Source: Blastococcus sp. CT_GayMR16 (GTDB lineage: Bacteria; Actinomycetota; Actinomycetes; Mycobacteriales; Geodermatophilaceae). From it: a DNA stretch of 64,000 bases. The notes beneath the pieces are model-generated. The model did no database searches and was not told the origin of the DNA. It was given only the letters and a program-made list of their open reading frames with translations. Where the stretch lies: positions 55,296-119,295 of the forward strand of contig NZ_SPQK01000014.1 of assembly GCF_004570875.1 (NCBI RefSeq), written 5' to 3'. This document shows positions 8,410 to 17,163 of the stretch, piece after piece (positions within the stretch are counted from its first letter, which is position 1; each line of letters begins with the position of its first letter). The position numbers and the translations under genes were made by a program.

Positions 8410-10068
8410 GTGAACCGCGTCGTCCTCGTGCGCCGCGAGGCCGCCGTGGAGGCGCGGGACCTCACCGACGACGGGACGGCGGTCCGAGTGACCCGGCTCC
8501 CCGTGGAGGAGCTCGCCGGGTTCGTTCTCCAACGGGAACGGGAGCCCGTCCGCTGGGTGTGGGACGACACCACCCGGTGGTACCCGGCTCTCCTGCAGGC
8601 CGGCGTCCGCGTCGAGCGCTGCACCGATCTGCGGCTCACCCACGCCGTCCTCCGGCGGTCGCCCTTCGTCGACCAGTCCCTGCTCGTCGCCGCCGACACC
8701 GCCGGCTGGGACGCGCTCCAGCCGGTCACCGCCACCGACGCCACGCTCTTCCCGCTCGACGACCCGGCCGACCGCCTCGACCCGGCAGCCGAGCACGTCC
8801 GCCAGCAGGCGGCCCTCGCCGCGTCGGGCGAGCGCGGCCGGCTCGCTCTGCTGCTCGCCGCCGAGTCCTCGGGCGCGCTGGTGGCCGCGGAGATGACCCA
8901 CGCCGGGTTGCCGTGGCGGGCCGACGTGCACGAACGGCTGCTGACCGACCTGCTGGGTCCCCGGCCGCTGCCCGGCCGTCGTCCGGCGGTGCTCGAGCGG
9001 CTGGCGGGGGAGATCCGGGCCGCGTTCGCCGCGCCGGGCCTGAATCCCGACTCACCCGGCGAGCTGCTGCGCGCGCTGCAGGCGGCCGGGCTGCCGGTGG
9101 GCGACACCCGCTCCTGGACCCTCGAGCAGCTCGAGCACGAGGGCATCCCGGCCCTGCTCGAGTACAAGAAGCTGTCCCGGCTGCTCCAGGCGAACGGCTG
9201 GGCGTGGCTGGAGAGCTGGGTGCGCGACGGGCGGTTCCGGTCGTACTTCCTGCCGGGCGGGGTGGTGACCGGACGGTGGGCCTCCAACGGCGGCGGGGCG
9301 CTGTCGGTGCCCACGCAGGTGCGGTCGGCGGCGGTCGCCGACGACGGGTGGCGCCTCGTGGTCGCGGACGTCGCCCAGCTCGAGCCGCGCGTCCTCGCCG
9401 GCATGAGCGCCGACACGGCGATGGCCGAGGCGGCGCGGTCCACCGACCTCTACCAGGGCATGGTGGCCGGCGGTGCGGTGGCGACCCGGGCCGAGGCGAA
9501 GGTCGGGATGCTCGGCGCGATGTACGGCGGCACCCGGGGCGAGAGCGGGCGCATGATGCCGCGGCTGACCCGCAGGTACCCCCGGGCGATCGGGCTGGTG
9601 GAGGAGGCGGCGCGCGCCGGTGAGCGCGGCGAGGTGGTGCACACGCTGCTCGGCCGCGGGTCACCGCTGCCCGCGGGTGCCTGGGCCGAGCGGGCCGCCG
9701 AGCTCGGCGAACCGCCCGAGGTCGGGGGTGCCCAGGACGAGCAGGACCGCCACCGCCGCGCCTGGGGCCGGTTCACCCGCAACTTCGTCGTCCAGGGCAC
9801 CGGCGCCGAGTGGGCACTGTGCTGGCTCGCCGACCTCCGCAACCGGCTGTGGCGGCTGGGCGGCACCGGAACGGTGAGCGAGCGACCGCACCTCGTCTTC
9901 TTCCTGCACGACGAGGTGCTGGTCCACACGCCCGAGCACCTGGCCTACGACGTCGCCGAGGAGGTCCGCCGCGCCGCGGACGTGGCGGGGCGGCTGCTGT
10001 TCGGGTCGTTCCCCGTCGACTTCCCGCTCGACGTCGCCGTCGTCGAGTCGTGGGCCGACGCCGATTGA
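8410..10068 (+). CDS. DNA polymerase I-family protein (bifunctional 3'-5' exonuclease/DNA polymerase type)
   Basis: 552 aa, much shorter than PolA. The C-terminal half has the family A polymerase motifs: motif A as VVADVAQLEPRVLAG, motif B as EAKVGMLGAMYGGTRG and motif C as FFLHDEVLVHTP. The N-terminal 200 residues form a degenerate exonuclease-like region; no 5' nuclease is present. Actinobacteria commonly carry such a small extra family A polymerase, annotated as bifunctional exonuclease/polymerase and thought to act in repair; its exact role is not established. The GTG at 8410 is the first plausible start. Convergent with the DMT permease gene, 5 bp apart. Confidence 0.85.
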   Translation: MNRVVLVRREAAVEARDLTDDGTAVRVTRLPVEELAGFVLQREREPVRWVWDDTTRWYPALLQAGVRVERCTDLRLTHAVLRRSPFVDQSLLVAADTAGWDALQPVTATDATLFPLDDPADRLDPAAEHVRQQAALAASGERGRLALLLAAESSGALVAAEMTHAGLPWRADVHERLLTDLLGPRPLPGRRPAVLERLAGEIRAAFAAPGLNPDSPGELLRALQAAGLPVGDTRSWTLEQLEHEGIPALLEYKKLSRLLQANGWAWLESWVRDGRFRSYFLPGGVVTGRWASNGGGALSVPTQVRSAAVADDGWRLVVADVAQLEPRVLAGMSADTAMAEAARSTDLYQGMVAGGAVATRAEAKVGMLGAMYGGTRGESGRMMPRLTRRYPRAIGLVEEAARAGERGEVVHTLLGRGSPLPAGAWAERAAELGEPPEVGGAQDEQDRHRRAWGRFTRNFVVQGTGAEWALCWLADLRNRLWRLGGTGTVSERPHLVFFLHDEVLVHTPEHLAYDVAEEVRRAADVAGRLLFGSFPVDFPLDVAVVESWADAD

Positions 10069-10073
10069 CCCGC

Positions 10074-10943
10074 TCAGCCCCGTGACGTGCGCGGGGTCCG
10101 GCCGGCGTCGAGGTCGTCGTCCGGCTCGGCTGCGGGGGCGCCGAAGCGGGCCAGCAGCAGCGCGCTCCCGACCGTGATCACGAAGCCCGCCGCGGCCAGC
10201 CACGCCATCCCGTCGGCCGGCCGGTCGCCCACCGCCAGGCCCAGCAGCGACCCGAGCACGGCCTCCGTGGCCACCATGATCGTGGTCACCGCGACCACGC
10301 TGCCGCGCTGGAGCGCCAGCGCACCGGCGACCAGCCCGGACAGGGCGGCCAGCCCGCCGGCGTACGCGCTGGGATCGGTGAGCACGTCGGGCAGGACGAT
10401 CGGGCCGAGCACGCGCGCGGCCAGCGCGAGCAGGCCGAAGCAGCTGCCGGCCAGCGCCGCGACCAGCGCGGCGGTGCGGGCCGAGGGGTGGGTCCGGGCG
10501 GCGGCGACGGTCAGTCCGGCCAGGACGACGGCGGCCGCCAGCACCGCCCAGCGGACGGCGGTGGGGACCTCGGCGGGGCCCTGCGGTGTCGCCGCGAAGG
10601 CCACCGCCACGAGCCCGACGGCCACCCCGCCGAGGGCGAGCTTCTCGCGGGAGTGCAGGTGGGTGCCCAGCACGAGGACGGCCAGCACGGCGGTGACGCC
10701 GAGGCTGGAGGCGCGCCCGGCCTGGACCACGAACAGCGGCAACGCGCGGATGGCCACCACCGACAGCAGGAAGCCGCCGGCGACCAGCAGGAGACCGCCC
10801 AGGTAGCGCGGGTCGCGGGCGAGCCCACCGAGCAGGCCCGTCAGGTCGGATCGCCCCGACCGGGCGACGGCCGAGGCCTGGAGGACGGCGGACGCGCCGT
10901 AGCAGAGCGCCGCCCCGGCGACGGCCAGCACGGAGAGCAGCAC
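10074..10943 (-). CDS. DMT-superfamily (EamA/NIPA-like) permease
   Basis: 289 aa, about nine or ten hydrophobic helices with very little loop sequence, beginning MLLSVLAVAGAALCYGASAVLQ. The two-fold EamA-like arrangement and small size fit the drug/metabolite transporter superfamily; the N-terminal helix also resembles NIPA-type magnesium transporters. Substrate unknown. The C-terminal tail is short, acidic and cytosolic. Divergent from the envelope-sugar operon, with a 71-bp gap holding that operon's promoter. Confidence 0.8.
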   Translation of the reverse strand: MLLSVLAVAGAALCYGASAVLQASAVARSGRSDLTGLLGGLARDPRYLGGLLLVAGGFLLSVVAIRALPLFVVQAGRASSLGVTAVLAVLVLGTHLHSREKLALGGVAVGLVAVAFAATPQGPAEVPTAVRWAVLAAAVVLAGLTVAAARTHPSARTAALVAALAGSCFGLLALAARVLGPIVLPDVLTDPSAYAGGLAALSGLVAGALALQRGSVVAVTTIMVATEAVLGSLLGLAVGDRPADGMAWLAAAGFVITVGSALLLARFGAPAAEPDDDLDAGRTPRTSRG

Positions 10944-11001
10944 GGCGTCCTCGTTCCTGTGCGTATTGCGAGTGTCGCTGTACTCGGTTCGGTCGCCGAC
11001 A

Positions 11002-11014
11002 TAGGTTCCTGGTC
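11002..11014 (+). promoter_or_regulatory. -10 box of a leaderless promoter for the envelope-sugar operon
   Basis: TAGGTT (11002-11007) is followed by 7 nt and then the GTG start at 11015. That spacing places the transcription start on the start codon, so the five-gene transcript is probably leaderless. No Shine-Dalgarno sequence is present. Confidence 0.6.
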
Positions 11015-12313
11015 GTGACGCAGCCGCCGGGCGGGAGGCTGGACGTCGTCGTCCGGCGCCTGCCCCTCTACGCCCTGGGTGCGTTCGTCCTCGTGGCGGT
11101 GCTCACGTCGGTGATCGCCACGGTTACCTATCACACCGTGGGCCCCACGCCCGGGCACGACTACCTGAACGGCCCGAGCTGGCTGGACGCGTGGTTCCAG
11201 GGCGACTCGGGCTGGTACTACCGGATCGCCGAGGACGGGTACTTCTACATCCCCGGCCAGCAGTCCTCGATCGCGTTCTTCCCCTCCTACCCCCTGCTGG
11301 TCCGCGGGGTGGCCACGGTCCTCGCCATGGACGCCTCGACGGCGGCCGGCCTGGTGACCGTCGTCTGTGCCGCCGGCTTCGTGATGCTGTTCGCCGACTG
11401 GGTGCGCACGCGGGTGGCACCGCGCACCGCCGTGGTCGCGGTGGCCCTGCTGCTGCTCTATCCGTACAGCTTCTTCCTCTACGGCAGCGGGTACGGAGAC
11501 GCGTCGTTCCTGCTGACCGTCCTGGGGTCCTTCGCCCTGCTCGAGCGGCGGCACTACGTGCTCGCGGGGCTGGTCGGGGCCCTGGCGACGGCGGGGCGCC
11601 CGGTCGGGATCGCCGTTGCCGTCGGGCTTGTCGTCCGGGCCGTCGAGTTGATCGCCCAGGACCGGGCCGCACGCCGGGACGTCGGCGTGCTGGTCGGTAC
11701 GACCGTGGGCGCGGGGGGCTCCGACGCCGGGCCGGTGGACCCGCCCGCGGCCGAGCGCGCGGGGCCGGTGGCCTTCCGTGAGCTGGTGCACGCGGTCCGG
11801 TTCGTGCGCTGGCGGCAGGCGGCCCTCCTGCTCTCCGGCGCCGGGCTCCTCGCGTGGATGGTCTACCTCGCGGTGCGGTTCGGGGACCCGGTCGCCTTCG
11901 CCACCGTCCAGGGTGCCCCGGGCTGGAACCAGGACGGCGGACCGCGCACCTGGTTCAAGGTGCCGTTCTTCGGGGCGCTCTACTACGGGCTCTGGGACGA
12001 CGTCGTCCTCGTGGTGCCCCAGGCGCTGGCCGCCCTCGCGGCGGTGCTGCTGCTGCGCACGGTCTGGCGACGTTTCGGCTGGGGGTACCTGGCCTACACC
12101 GTGGTCTCGCTGGCCATCCCGATCATCGGCACCAAGGACTTCATGGGTTCGGGGCGGTACGTGCTCGCCGCCTACCCTGTCCTCGCCGCCGCAGCGATCG
12201 TGCTCACCGGCGACCGGCGACCACGATGGCTCGCGCCCGTCGTCCTCGCAGTACTTTTCATCGGGCTGTGCACCGCCACGGTCGCCTTCGTCAACGGCGT
12301 GGAGGTCTCGTGA
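11015..12313 (+). CDS. Integral membrane GT-C-like mannosyltransferase (Gpi18/PIG-V-like)
   Basis: 432 aa with about nine to ten membrane helices. After the first helix the exoplasmic loop contains WLDAWFQGDSGWYYRIAEDG, then QSSIAFFPSYPLL, a pattern of the Gpi18/PIG-V family in which the acidic residue of the first loop is catalytic. LLYPYSFFLYGSGYGDASF resembles the next conserved block. Such enzymes transfer a sugar from a polyprenyl-phosphate donor outside the membrane. It is the first gene of a five-gene unit and its stop overlaps the GT2 start (GTGA at 12310), so the GT2 product may make its lipid-linked donor. Confidence 0.82.
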   Translation: MTQPPGGRLDVVVRRLPLYALGAFVLVAVLTSVIATVTYHTVGPTPGHDYLNGPSWLDAWFQGDSGWYYRIAEDGYFYIPGQQSSIAFFPSYPLLVRGVATVLAMDASTAAGLVTVVCAAGFVMLFADWVRTRVAPRTAVVAVALLLLYPYSFFLYGSGYGDASFLLTVLGSFALLERRHYVLAGLVGALATAGRPVGIAVAVGLVVRAVELIAQDRAARRDVGVLVGTTVGAGGSDAGPVDPPAAERAGPVAFRELVHAVRFVRWRQAALLLSGAGLLAWMVYLAVRFGDPVAFATVQGAPGWNQDGGPRTWFKVPFFGALYYGLWDDVVLVVPQALAALAAVLLLRTVWRRFGWGYLAYTVVSLAIPIIGTKDFMGSGRYVLAAYPVLAAAAIVLTGDRRPRWLAPVVLAVLFIGLCTATVAFVNGVEVS

Positions 12314-13059
12314 ACCAGTCGGCCAAGGTCGACCTGCTGTCGATCTTCTTCCCCATGTGGAACGAGGAGGACTACGTCGAGCGGGCCGTGCGCGCCGCCG
12401 AGGACGAGTGCCAGCGGCTGATCGGCATCGGCGAGATCGCCGCCTACGAGCTGCTGATCGTCGACGACTGCTCGACCGACCGGACGCCGGAGATCGCCGA
12501 CGCCCTCGCCGCGGCCGACTCCCGCGTCCGGGTGGTCCACCATCCGGTCAACCGGGGGCTCGGCGGCAGCATCAAGACCGGCTTCGAGTCCGTGCGCGGC
12601 GACGTCGTCCTCTACACCGACGCGGACCTGCCCTTCGAGATGCTCGAACTGGGCCGGGCACTGCGGGTCCTGCGCCACTACGAGGCGGACATGGTCAGCG
12701 CCTACCGGCTGGACCGCACGGGTGAGGGGCCGCGCCGGGCGATCTACTCCTTCGTCTACAACTCGCTGGTGCAGTGGACGTTCGGCACCCGGGTGCGGGA
12801 CATCAACTTCGCGTTCAAGCTGGTCCGCCGGCACGTCCTCGACGTCGCCCGGCCGGTCAGCGAGGGTTCGTTCATCGACGCCGAGCTGGTGATCCGGGCG
12901 CAGAAGCTCGGCTTCCACATCGTGCAGATCGGCGTGGACTACTTCCCCCGGACCCGGGGGATCTCCACGCTGTCCTCGCCCGCCGTCATCCGCCGGATGC
13001 TCAAGGAGATGCGGGAGCTGCGGGCCGAACTGGCCCACCTGACGCCGGTAGCCCGGTGA
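12310..13059 (+). CDS. Family 2 glycosyltransferase (polyprenyl-phosphate sugar synthase-like)
   Basis: 249 aa from the coupled GTG at 12310. GT-A signatures: LLSIFFPMWNEEDYVERAV at the N-terminus, LLIVDDCSTDRTPEI, NRGLGGSIKTGF and the DXD-type metal site YTDADLP. The C-terminal half has the INFAFKLVRR and GSFIDAELVIRA blocks typical of dolichol-phosphate-mannose-synthase/GtrB-like enzymes, but there are no membrane helices. It probably charges a polyprenyl phosphate with a nucleotide sugar for the preceding GT-C enzyme. Coupled to the next gene by a GTGA overlap at 13056. Confidence 0.88.
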   Translation: MNQSAKVDLLSIFFPMWNEEDYVERAVRAAEDECQRLIGIGEIAAYELLIVDDCSTDRTPEIADALAAADSRVRVVHHPVNRGLGGSIKTGFESVRGDVVLYTDADLPFEMLELGRALRVLRHYEADMVSAYRLDRTGEGPRRAIYSFVYNSLVQWTFGTRVRDINFAFKLVRRHVLDVARPVSEGSFIDAELVIRAQKLGFHIVQIGVDYFPRTRGISTLSSPAVIRRMLKEMRELRAELAHLTPVAR

Positions 13060-13895
13060 CCCGGCTGCTCGTTATCAACGCCGACGACATGGGCCTCACC
13101 CCCGGGGTCTGCCGCGCGGTCGCGCGCGCCCACGCGGACGGCGTCGTCACCTCGACGTCGGTGCTCGCCGTCGGGACGGCGTTCGAGCAGGCCGCGGCAG
13201 CCGTGCGCGACGCCGGCGACCTGGCCCTGGGTGCCCACCTGGCGATCGTGGGGGAGGACCGCCCGCTGCTGTCGGCCCGGGAGGTGCCCACGCTGGTCGA
13301 CCGGGAGGGCCGATTTCCGCTGTCCTACCGCACGGTCGTCGCCCGGGGGGCCGCCGGGCGGATCGACGCCGACGACGTCGCCCGGGAGTTCCGCGCCCAG
13401 CTGGAGCGGGTCCGGGGCATCGGGGTGCCGGTCACGCACCTGGACACCCACCAGCACACCCACCTGTGGCCCGCGGTCGCCGCTGTCGTCGTCGACCTGG
13501 CCCGCGAGGCCGGCATCCGCTGCGTGCGGCTGCCCGGGAGCCGTCGCCGTGGGCCGCTCGGCGCCGGGGTGCGGCTGCTGGCCGGCCGGCTGCGCCGCCG
13601 GCTGGACCGCAGCGGCGTGGTCACCACCGGCGCCTACGCCGGGCTCGACGAGGCCGGGCACCTGGACGGCGAGCGGTTCGCCGGCGTCCTCCAGCGGCTG
13701 ACCGACGAGGGGGCGGCGACGGCGGAGGTCAACACCCATCCCGGCGAAGCGGGGGACCCCGAACTGGCCCGGTTCGACTGGGGCTACCGCTGGGCCGACG
13801 AGCTGGCCATGCTGACCGCGCCGTCGGCCCGGACGACGGTCGAGCAGCGAGGGTGGCGGCTGGGCACGTTCGCCGACGTGGCGGAAGCCGCGTGA
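13056..13895 (+). CDS. ChbG/HpnK (YdjC)-family carbohydrate deacetylase
   Basis: 279 aa from the coupled GTG. RLLVINADDMGLTPGVCRA carries the conserved Asp pair, and VTHLDTHQHTHLWP carries the metal-binding and catalytic His cluster of the YdjC/ChbG/HpnK family; VNTHPGEAGD supplies the C-terminal His. Family members deacetylate N-acetylated sugars, such as chito-oligosaccharides or GlcNAc-hopanoid. Here it would act on the sugar made or transferred by the neighbouring glycosyltransferases, by analogy with ArnD in the Arn pathway. Substrate is inference. Confidence 0.87.
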   Translation: MTRLLVINADDMGLTPGVCRAVARAHADGVVTSTSVLAVGTAFEQAAAAVRDAGDLALGAHLAIVGEDRPLLSAREVPTLVDREGRFPLSYRTVVARGAAGRIDADDVAREFRAQLERVRGIGVPVTHLDTHQHTHLWPAVAAVVVDLAREAGIRCVRLPGSRRRGPLGAGVRLLAGRLRRRLDRSGVVTTGAYAGLDEAGHLDGERFAGVLQRLTDEGAATAEVNTHPGEAGDPELARFDWGYRWADELAMLTAPSARTTVEQRGWRLGTFADVAEAA

Positions 13896-14563
13896 GCCGT
13901 CGGCCGGACGCCCCGGCGCGCGCAGCGCTGCGTGCCTACCGGGCGGCGCCGCTCGGGGATCGGCTGCACGTCGTCGTCCGCTGGCTGACCTGCCCCTTCC
14001 CCCCGATCGCCGAGGCCCTTCCGGCGGAGGGCCGCGTGCTCGAGGTCGGCTGCGGGCACGGGCTGTTCAGCGCCTATCTCGCCCAGCGGGAGCCGGGCCT
14101 GCAGGTGCACGGGGTGGACATCGACACGGAGAAGATCGCGGTCGCGGCGGCGTCCGAGCTCCCCGCCGACGGCCGCCTCGACTTCGCCGTCGCGAACTCC
14201 GGCTCGGTGCCGGAGGGGCCGTGGGACGCCGTCGTCCTGGTGGACGTGCTCTACCTGCTCGACGAGGCGGCCCAGCGGGCCCTGCTGGAGTCCTGTGCCG
14301 CCGTGCTGGCGCCGGGTGGGGTGCTGGTCGTCAAGGACATGGCGACCCGGCCGCGCTGGAAGGCCCGCTGGAACGCCACCCAGGAGGCGCTGTCGGTGCG
14401 CGTCCTGAAGATCACCGAGGGCTCGCCGGCGTTCGGGTTCGTCGACCCCGACGAGCGGGCCCGCTGGCTCGTCGCGGCCGGGCTCCGGAACGTGCGCGCG
14501 CGCCGGCTGGACCGCGGCCGGGTGCATCCGCACCACCTCCTCGCGGGGGAGGCACCCCGATGA
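13892..14563 (+). CDS. Class I SAM-dependent methyltransferase
   Basis: 223 aa from a GTGA-coupled start at 13892. SAM-binding motif I is VLEVGCGHGLFSAYLA, followed by VHGVDIDTEKI (motif II acidic residue) and WDAVVLVDVLYLL (motif IV). The methyl acceptor is unknown. Its place between deacetylase and epimerase suggests that it methylates a sugar or a lipid-linked intermediate, but a small-molecule role unrelated to sugar cannot be excluded. Confidence 0.85.
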   Translation: MSRRPDAPARAALRAYRAAPLGDRLHVVVRWLTCPFPPIAEALPAEGRVLEVGCGHGLFSAYLAQREPGLQVHGVDIDTEKIAVAAASELPADGRLDFAVANSGSVPEGPWDAVVLVDVLYLLDEAAQRALLESCAAVLAPGGVLVVKDMATRPRWKARWNATQEALSVRVLKITEGSPAFGFVDPDERARWLVAAGLRNVRARRLDRGRVHPHHLLAGEAPR

Positions 14564-15522
14564 GCGGTCCGGTTCCGGTCGCGGTCACCGGCGGTGCCGG
14601 GTTCATCGGCGGGCACGTGACCGAGGCGCTCGCCGCGGCCGGCCACCGGGTGCTCGTCGTCGACAACCTCTCCCGCGGATCGGCCGGGAACCTCGACGCG
14701 GTCGCGGGCGACGTCGACCTGCTGCAGGCCGACGTCGCCGGACCGGAACTCGGCCCGGCCTTGGGGGCGGCGGGGATCCAGGTCGTCTGCCACCTGGCCG
14801 CGGCGATCGACGTCCGCGCCTCGGTGGCCGACCCGGTCCAGGACGCGCAGGCCAACGTCGTCGGCACGGTCGCGGTGCTCCAGGCCGCCTGCGAGGCAGG
14901 CGCCCGGAAGGTGGTCTTCGCCTCCTCCGGGGGCTCGATCTACGGATCGGCCACGCTGCCACCGGTTCCGGAGTCCGCCGTGATCGCCCCGGAGTCGCCG
15001 TACGCCGCGAGCAAGGCAGCCGCCGAGCTCTGGCTGCAGACCTTCCAGCGGCTGCACGGGCTGCGGTGGACCGCGCTGGCCATGGCGAACGTCTACGGCC
15101 CGCGCCAGGACCCCGCAGGGGAGGCCGGCGTGATCTCGCTGTTCGGCGCGCGCATGCTGGCGAGGCTCCCCACGACGATCTACGGCGACGGCAGCCAGAC
15201 CCGCGACTTCGTCTACGTCAAGGACGTCGCCGACGCCTTCGTCGCCGCCTGCCGGCTCCCGGTGGACGGACTGCGACTCAACATCGGCACCGGCGTCGAG
15301 ACGTCGGTCCGGCAGTTGCACACCGAGCTGGCCGAGCTCTGCGGCGCCCCCGACGAGTCACGGCTCGAGCCCGCGCGGCCCGGCGAGCTGCACCGGTCGG
15401 CACTGGACGCCTCCCGGGCGCGGCAGCTCCTGGACTGGGAGGCACGCACCGGACTGCGGACCGGCCTGGCCGAGACGGTGGAGTGGCTGCGGACCGACCT
15501 CGCGCGGGCCGGGCGGTCGTAG
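14560..15522 (+). CDS. NAD-dependent epimerase/dehydratase (UDP-sugar type, extended SDR)
   Basis: 320 aa from an ATGA-coupled ATG. The Rossmann motif is VTGGAGFIGGHV, followed by VVDNLSRGS, catalytic Ser region FASSGGSIYG and the YAASK motif (SPYAASKAAAEL), then YGPRQDP and YGDGSQTRDFVYVKDVADAF, typical of UDP-glucose 4-epimerase-like proteins. It would supply or modify the nucleotide sugar used by the GT2 enzyme. Last gene of the operon; its stop is 6 bp from the convergent MDMPI gene. Confidence 0.9.
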   Translation: MSGPVPVAVTGGAGFIGGHVTEALAAAGHRVLVVDNLSRGSAGNLDAVAGDVDLLQADVAGPELGPALGAAGIQVVCHLAAAIDVRASVADPVQDAQANVVGTVAVLQAACEAGARKVVFASSGGSIYGSATLPPVPESAVIAPESPYAASKAAAELWLQTFQRLHGLRWTALAMANVYGPRQDPAGEAGVISLFGARMLARLPTTIYGDGSQTRDFVYVKDVADAFVAACRLPVDGLRLNIGTGVETSVRQLHTELAELCGAPDESRLEPARPGELHRSALDASRARQLLDWEARTGLRTGLAETVEWLRTDLARAGRS

Positions 15523-15528
15523 AAGGCC

Positions 15529-16326
15529 TCAGAACCCGGGGAACACCTGGCGCAGGTCCGCGAGCGACACCGGGCCGTCGACCCGGATGCGCGCGTCGTC
15601 CGACGCCCGCAGGCGGCCGGTCAGCAGTCGCGGCAGCGCCTCCGTGGGCAGCCGCACCTCGCCGTCGGACTGCCCGGGCGCGTCGGAGAGCTCGGCCTGC
15701 TCCCCGAGGCCCAGCCCGAGGGTGCGGTCGGGTCCGGTGGCCCGGAGGGTGAGCGTGACCGGCCGGCTGCTCAGCCGGTCCGTCTTCGCGGTGAAGCCGA
15801 GCAGGAAGGTCAGCGGTCCGAGGTACTGCTCGACGAGGACGGCGGCGACGTCGTCCGGGATGGTGGCGGCGGGGTCGAACGCGACCTCGACGTCCCAGGC
15901 GTGCAGCGCGGCCTCGTTGAGCCGCATGCCGGTGAACAGGTCGATCCCGGCAGGCTCGGGCAGGAATGCCATCGGGACGCGCAGCTCGCTGCGCTGGGCC
16001 GCGTCCAGCTCCCCGTAGGCCTGGTCGAGGTCCCCGCCTGCCCGCACATAGCCGTCGGCCTGCTCCCGTGGGCTCATGGCGTTCCACCGGTCCCACACGG
16101 CCTGGTTGGCGTCCCCGGCGCGCTCGACGCCGGCCCGGGCGGCGCGCAGCGTGTCCAGGGTGATCTCGGCGCCGCTGCCCAGGTGGGACAGCACCTGGGC
16201 GACCGTCCACTCCGACGCTCCGGACGGCTGGGTCAGCTGGTCGTCGGTCAGCGCCCCGACCAGGGACGAGAGCCGCTGGTAGGTGCTGTGATCGGCGTCG
16301 ATGGTCCGGTCGGCGAGCGCGGTCAT
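15529..16326 (-). CDS. Maleylpyruvate isomerase family mycothiol-dependent protein (DinB fold)
   Basis: 265 aa. The N-terminal four-helix MDMPI domain shows WTVAQVLSHLGSGAE and later GMRLNEAALHAWDVEVAF, which carry the family's metal-binding His positions. The C-terminal domain resembles the SCP2-like or MDMPI C-terminal module. Characterised relatives use mycothiol in isomerisation or conjugation; the substrate here is unknown. A GAGGAG lies 3 nt before the ATG at 16326. Single gene. Confidence 0.82.
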   Translation of the reverse strand: MTALADRTIDADHSTYQRLSSLVGALTDDQLTQPSGASEWTVAQVLSHLGSGAEITLDTLRAARAGVERAGDANQAVWDRWNAMSPREQADGYVRAGGDLDQAYGELDAAQRSELRVPMAFLPEPAGIDLFTGMRLNEAALHAWDVEVAFDPAATIPDDVAAVLVEQYLGPLTFLLGFTAKTDRLSSRPVTLTLRATGPDRTLGLGLGEQAELSDAPGQSDGEVRLPTEALPRLLTGRLRASDDARIRVDGPVSLADLRQVFPGF

Positions 16327-16409
16327 GGTTCTCCTCGGGTACTGCGTCGGGAATCGACCGGCGTCCGCATCGTAGAGCGGCTGGTTGAACGGTCAAGCGA
16401 TCCCGCCGT

Positions 16410-17159
16410 GTGAACTCCGCTTCCGCAGGGGACAAGCCCCGTGTGCAGGGACGCCCGGTCCGCCGGTGGGCACCCGTCGGGCTCACCGGCGCGCTGGTCG
16501 CCGTCCTGGGGGTGTGGAACAACCTCGTCGTGACCCGCCTCCCGGGATATCCGGCGTCCTACGTCGTCGTCAACGTCGCGGCCACGGGGGTGCTGCTGGC
16601 CGCGGCCCGGGCCGCGGGCCTGACCTGGGACGAGCTGGGGCTCGACCGCCGCCGGGTGCCCGCCGGCCTCCGGTGGGGCGGTACCTGCGCGGGGCTCGTG
16701 ACGGCGGGCTTCGCCGTGGCCGTGGCGATCCCGGCGCTGCGCCCCCTCCTCACCGATGCGCGGATCAGCGACCTGGACGGCGCGGAGCTCAGCTACCAGG
16801 CTCTCGTCCGCGTTCCCTTCGGCACCGTCGTCTGGGAGGAGGTCGCCTTCCGCGGGGTCCTGCTGGCCGCCTTTACCCGCCTGCTCCCCGTGCCGGCGGC
16901 CACCGCTGCGTCGTCCGCCGTCTTCGGGATCTGGCACATCCGCCCGACGCTGAGCGCGCTCGCGGCCAACGACCTCGTCGAGGGGCCCGGCGCGACCACG
17001 CTGGCCGTCCTGCTGGCCTGCGCGGGCACCGCGGCGGCCGGCGTCGGCTTCACCTGGCTCCGCCTGCGCAGCGCGAGCCTGCTGGCGCCGGTGCTGCTGC
17101 ACGTCGCGACAAACTCGGTGGGGTCGCTGGCCGCCGCCGCAGCAGCCCGGCTCGCCTGA
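16410..17159 (+). CDS. CPBP-family intramembrane metalloprotease
   Basis: 249 aa, about seven hydrophobic helices. Motif 1 EEVAFRG (the glutamate pair plus Arg) and motif 2 FGIWH define the CPBP/CAAX-protease-like family (PF02517). Bacterial members act in membrane-protein processing or bacteriocin self-immunity; no linked substrate is visible. Start GTG at 16410. Convergent with the broken hydrolase gene, 4 bp apart. Confidence 0.85.
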   Translation: MNSASAGDKPRVQGRPVRRWAPVGLTGALVAVLGVWNNLVVTRLPGYPASYVVVNVAATGVLLAAARAAGLTWDELGLDRRRVPAGLRWGGTCAGLVTAGFAVAVAIPALRPLLTDARISDLDGAELSYQALVRVPFGTVVWEEVAFRGVLLAAFTRLLPVPAATAASSAVFGIWHIRPTLSALAANDLVEGPGATTLAVLLACAGTAAAGVGFTWLRLRSASLLAPVLLHVATNSVGSLAAAAAARLA

Positions 17160-17163
17160 CGCG

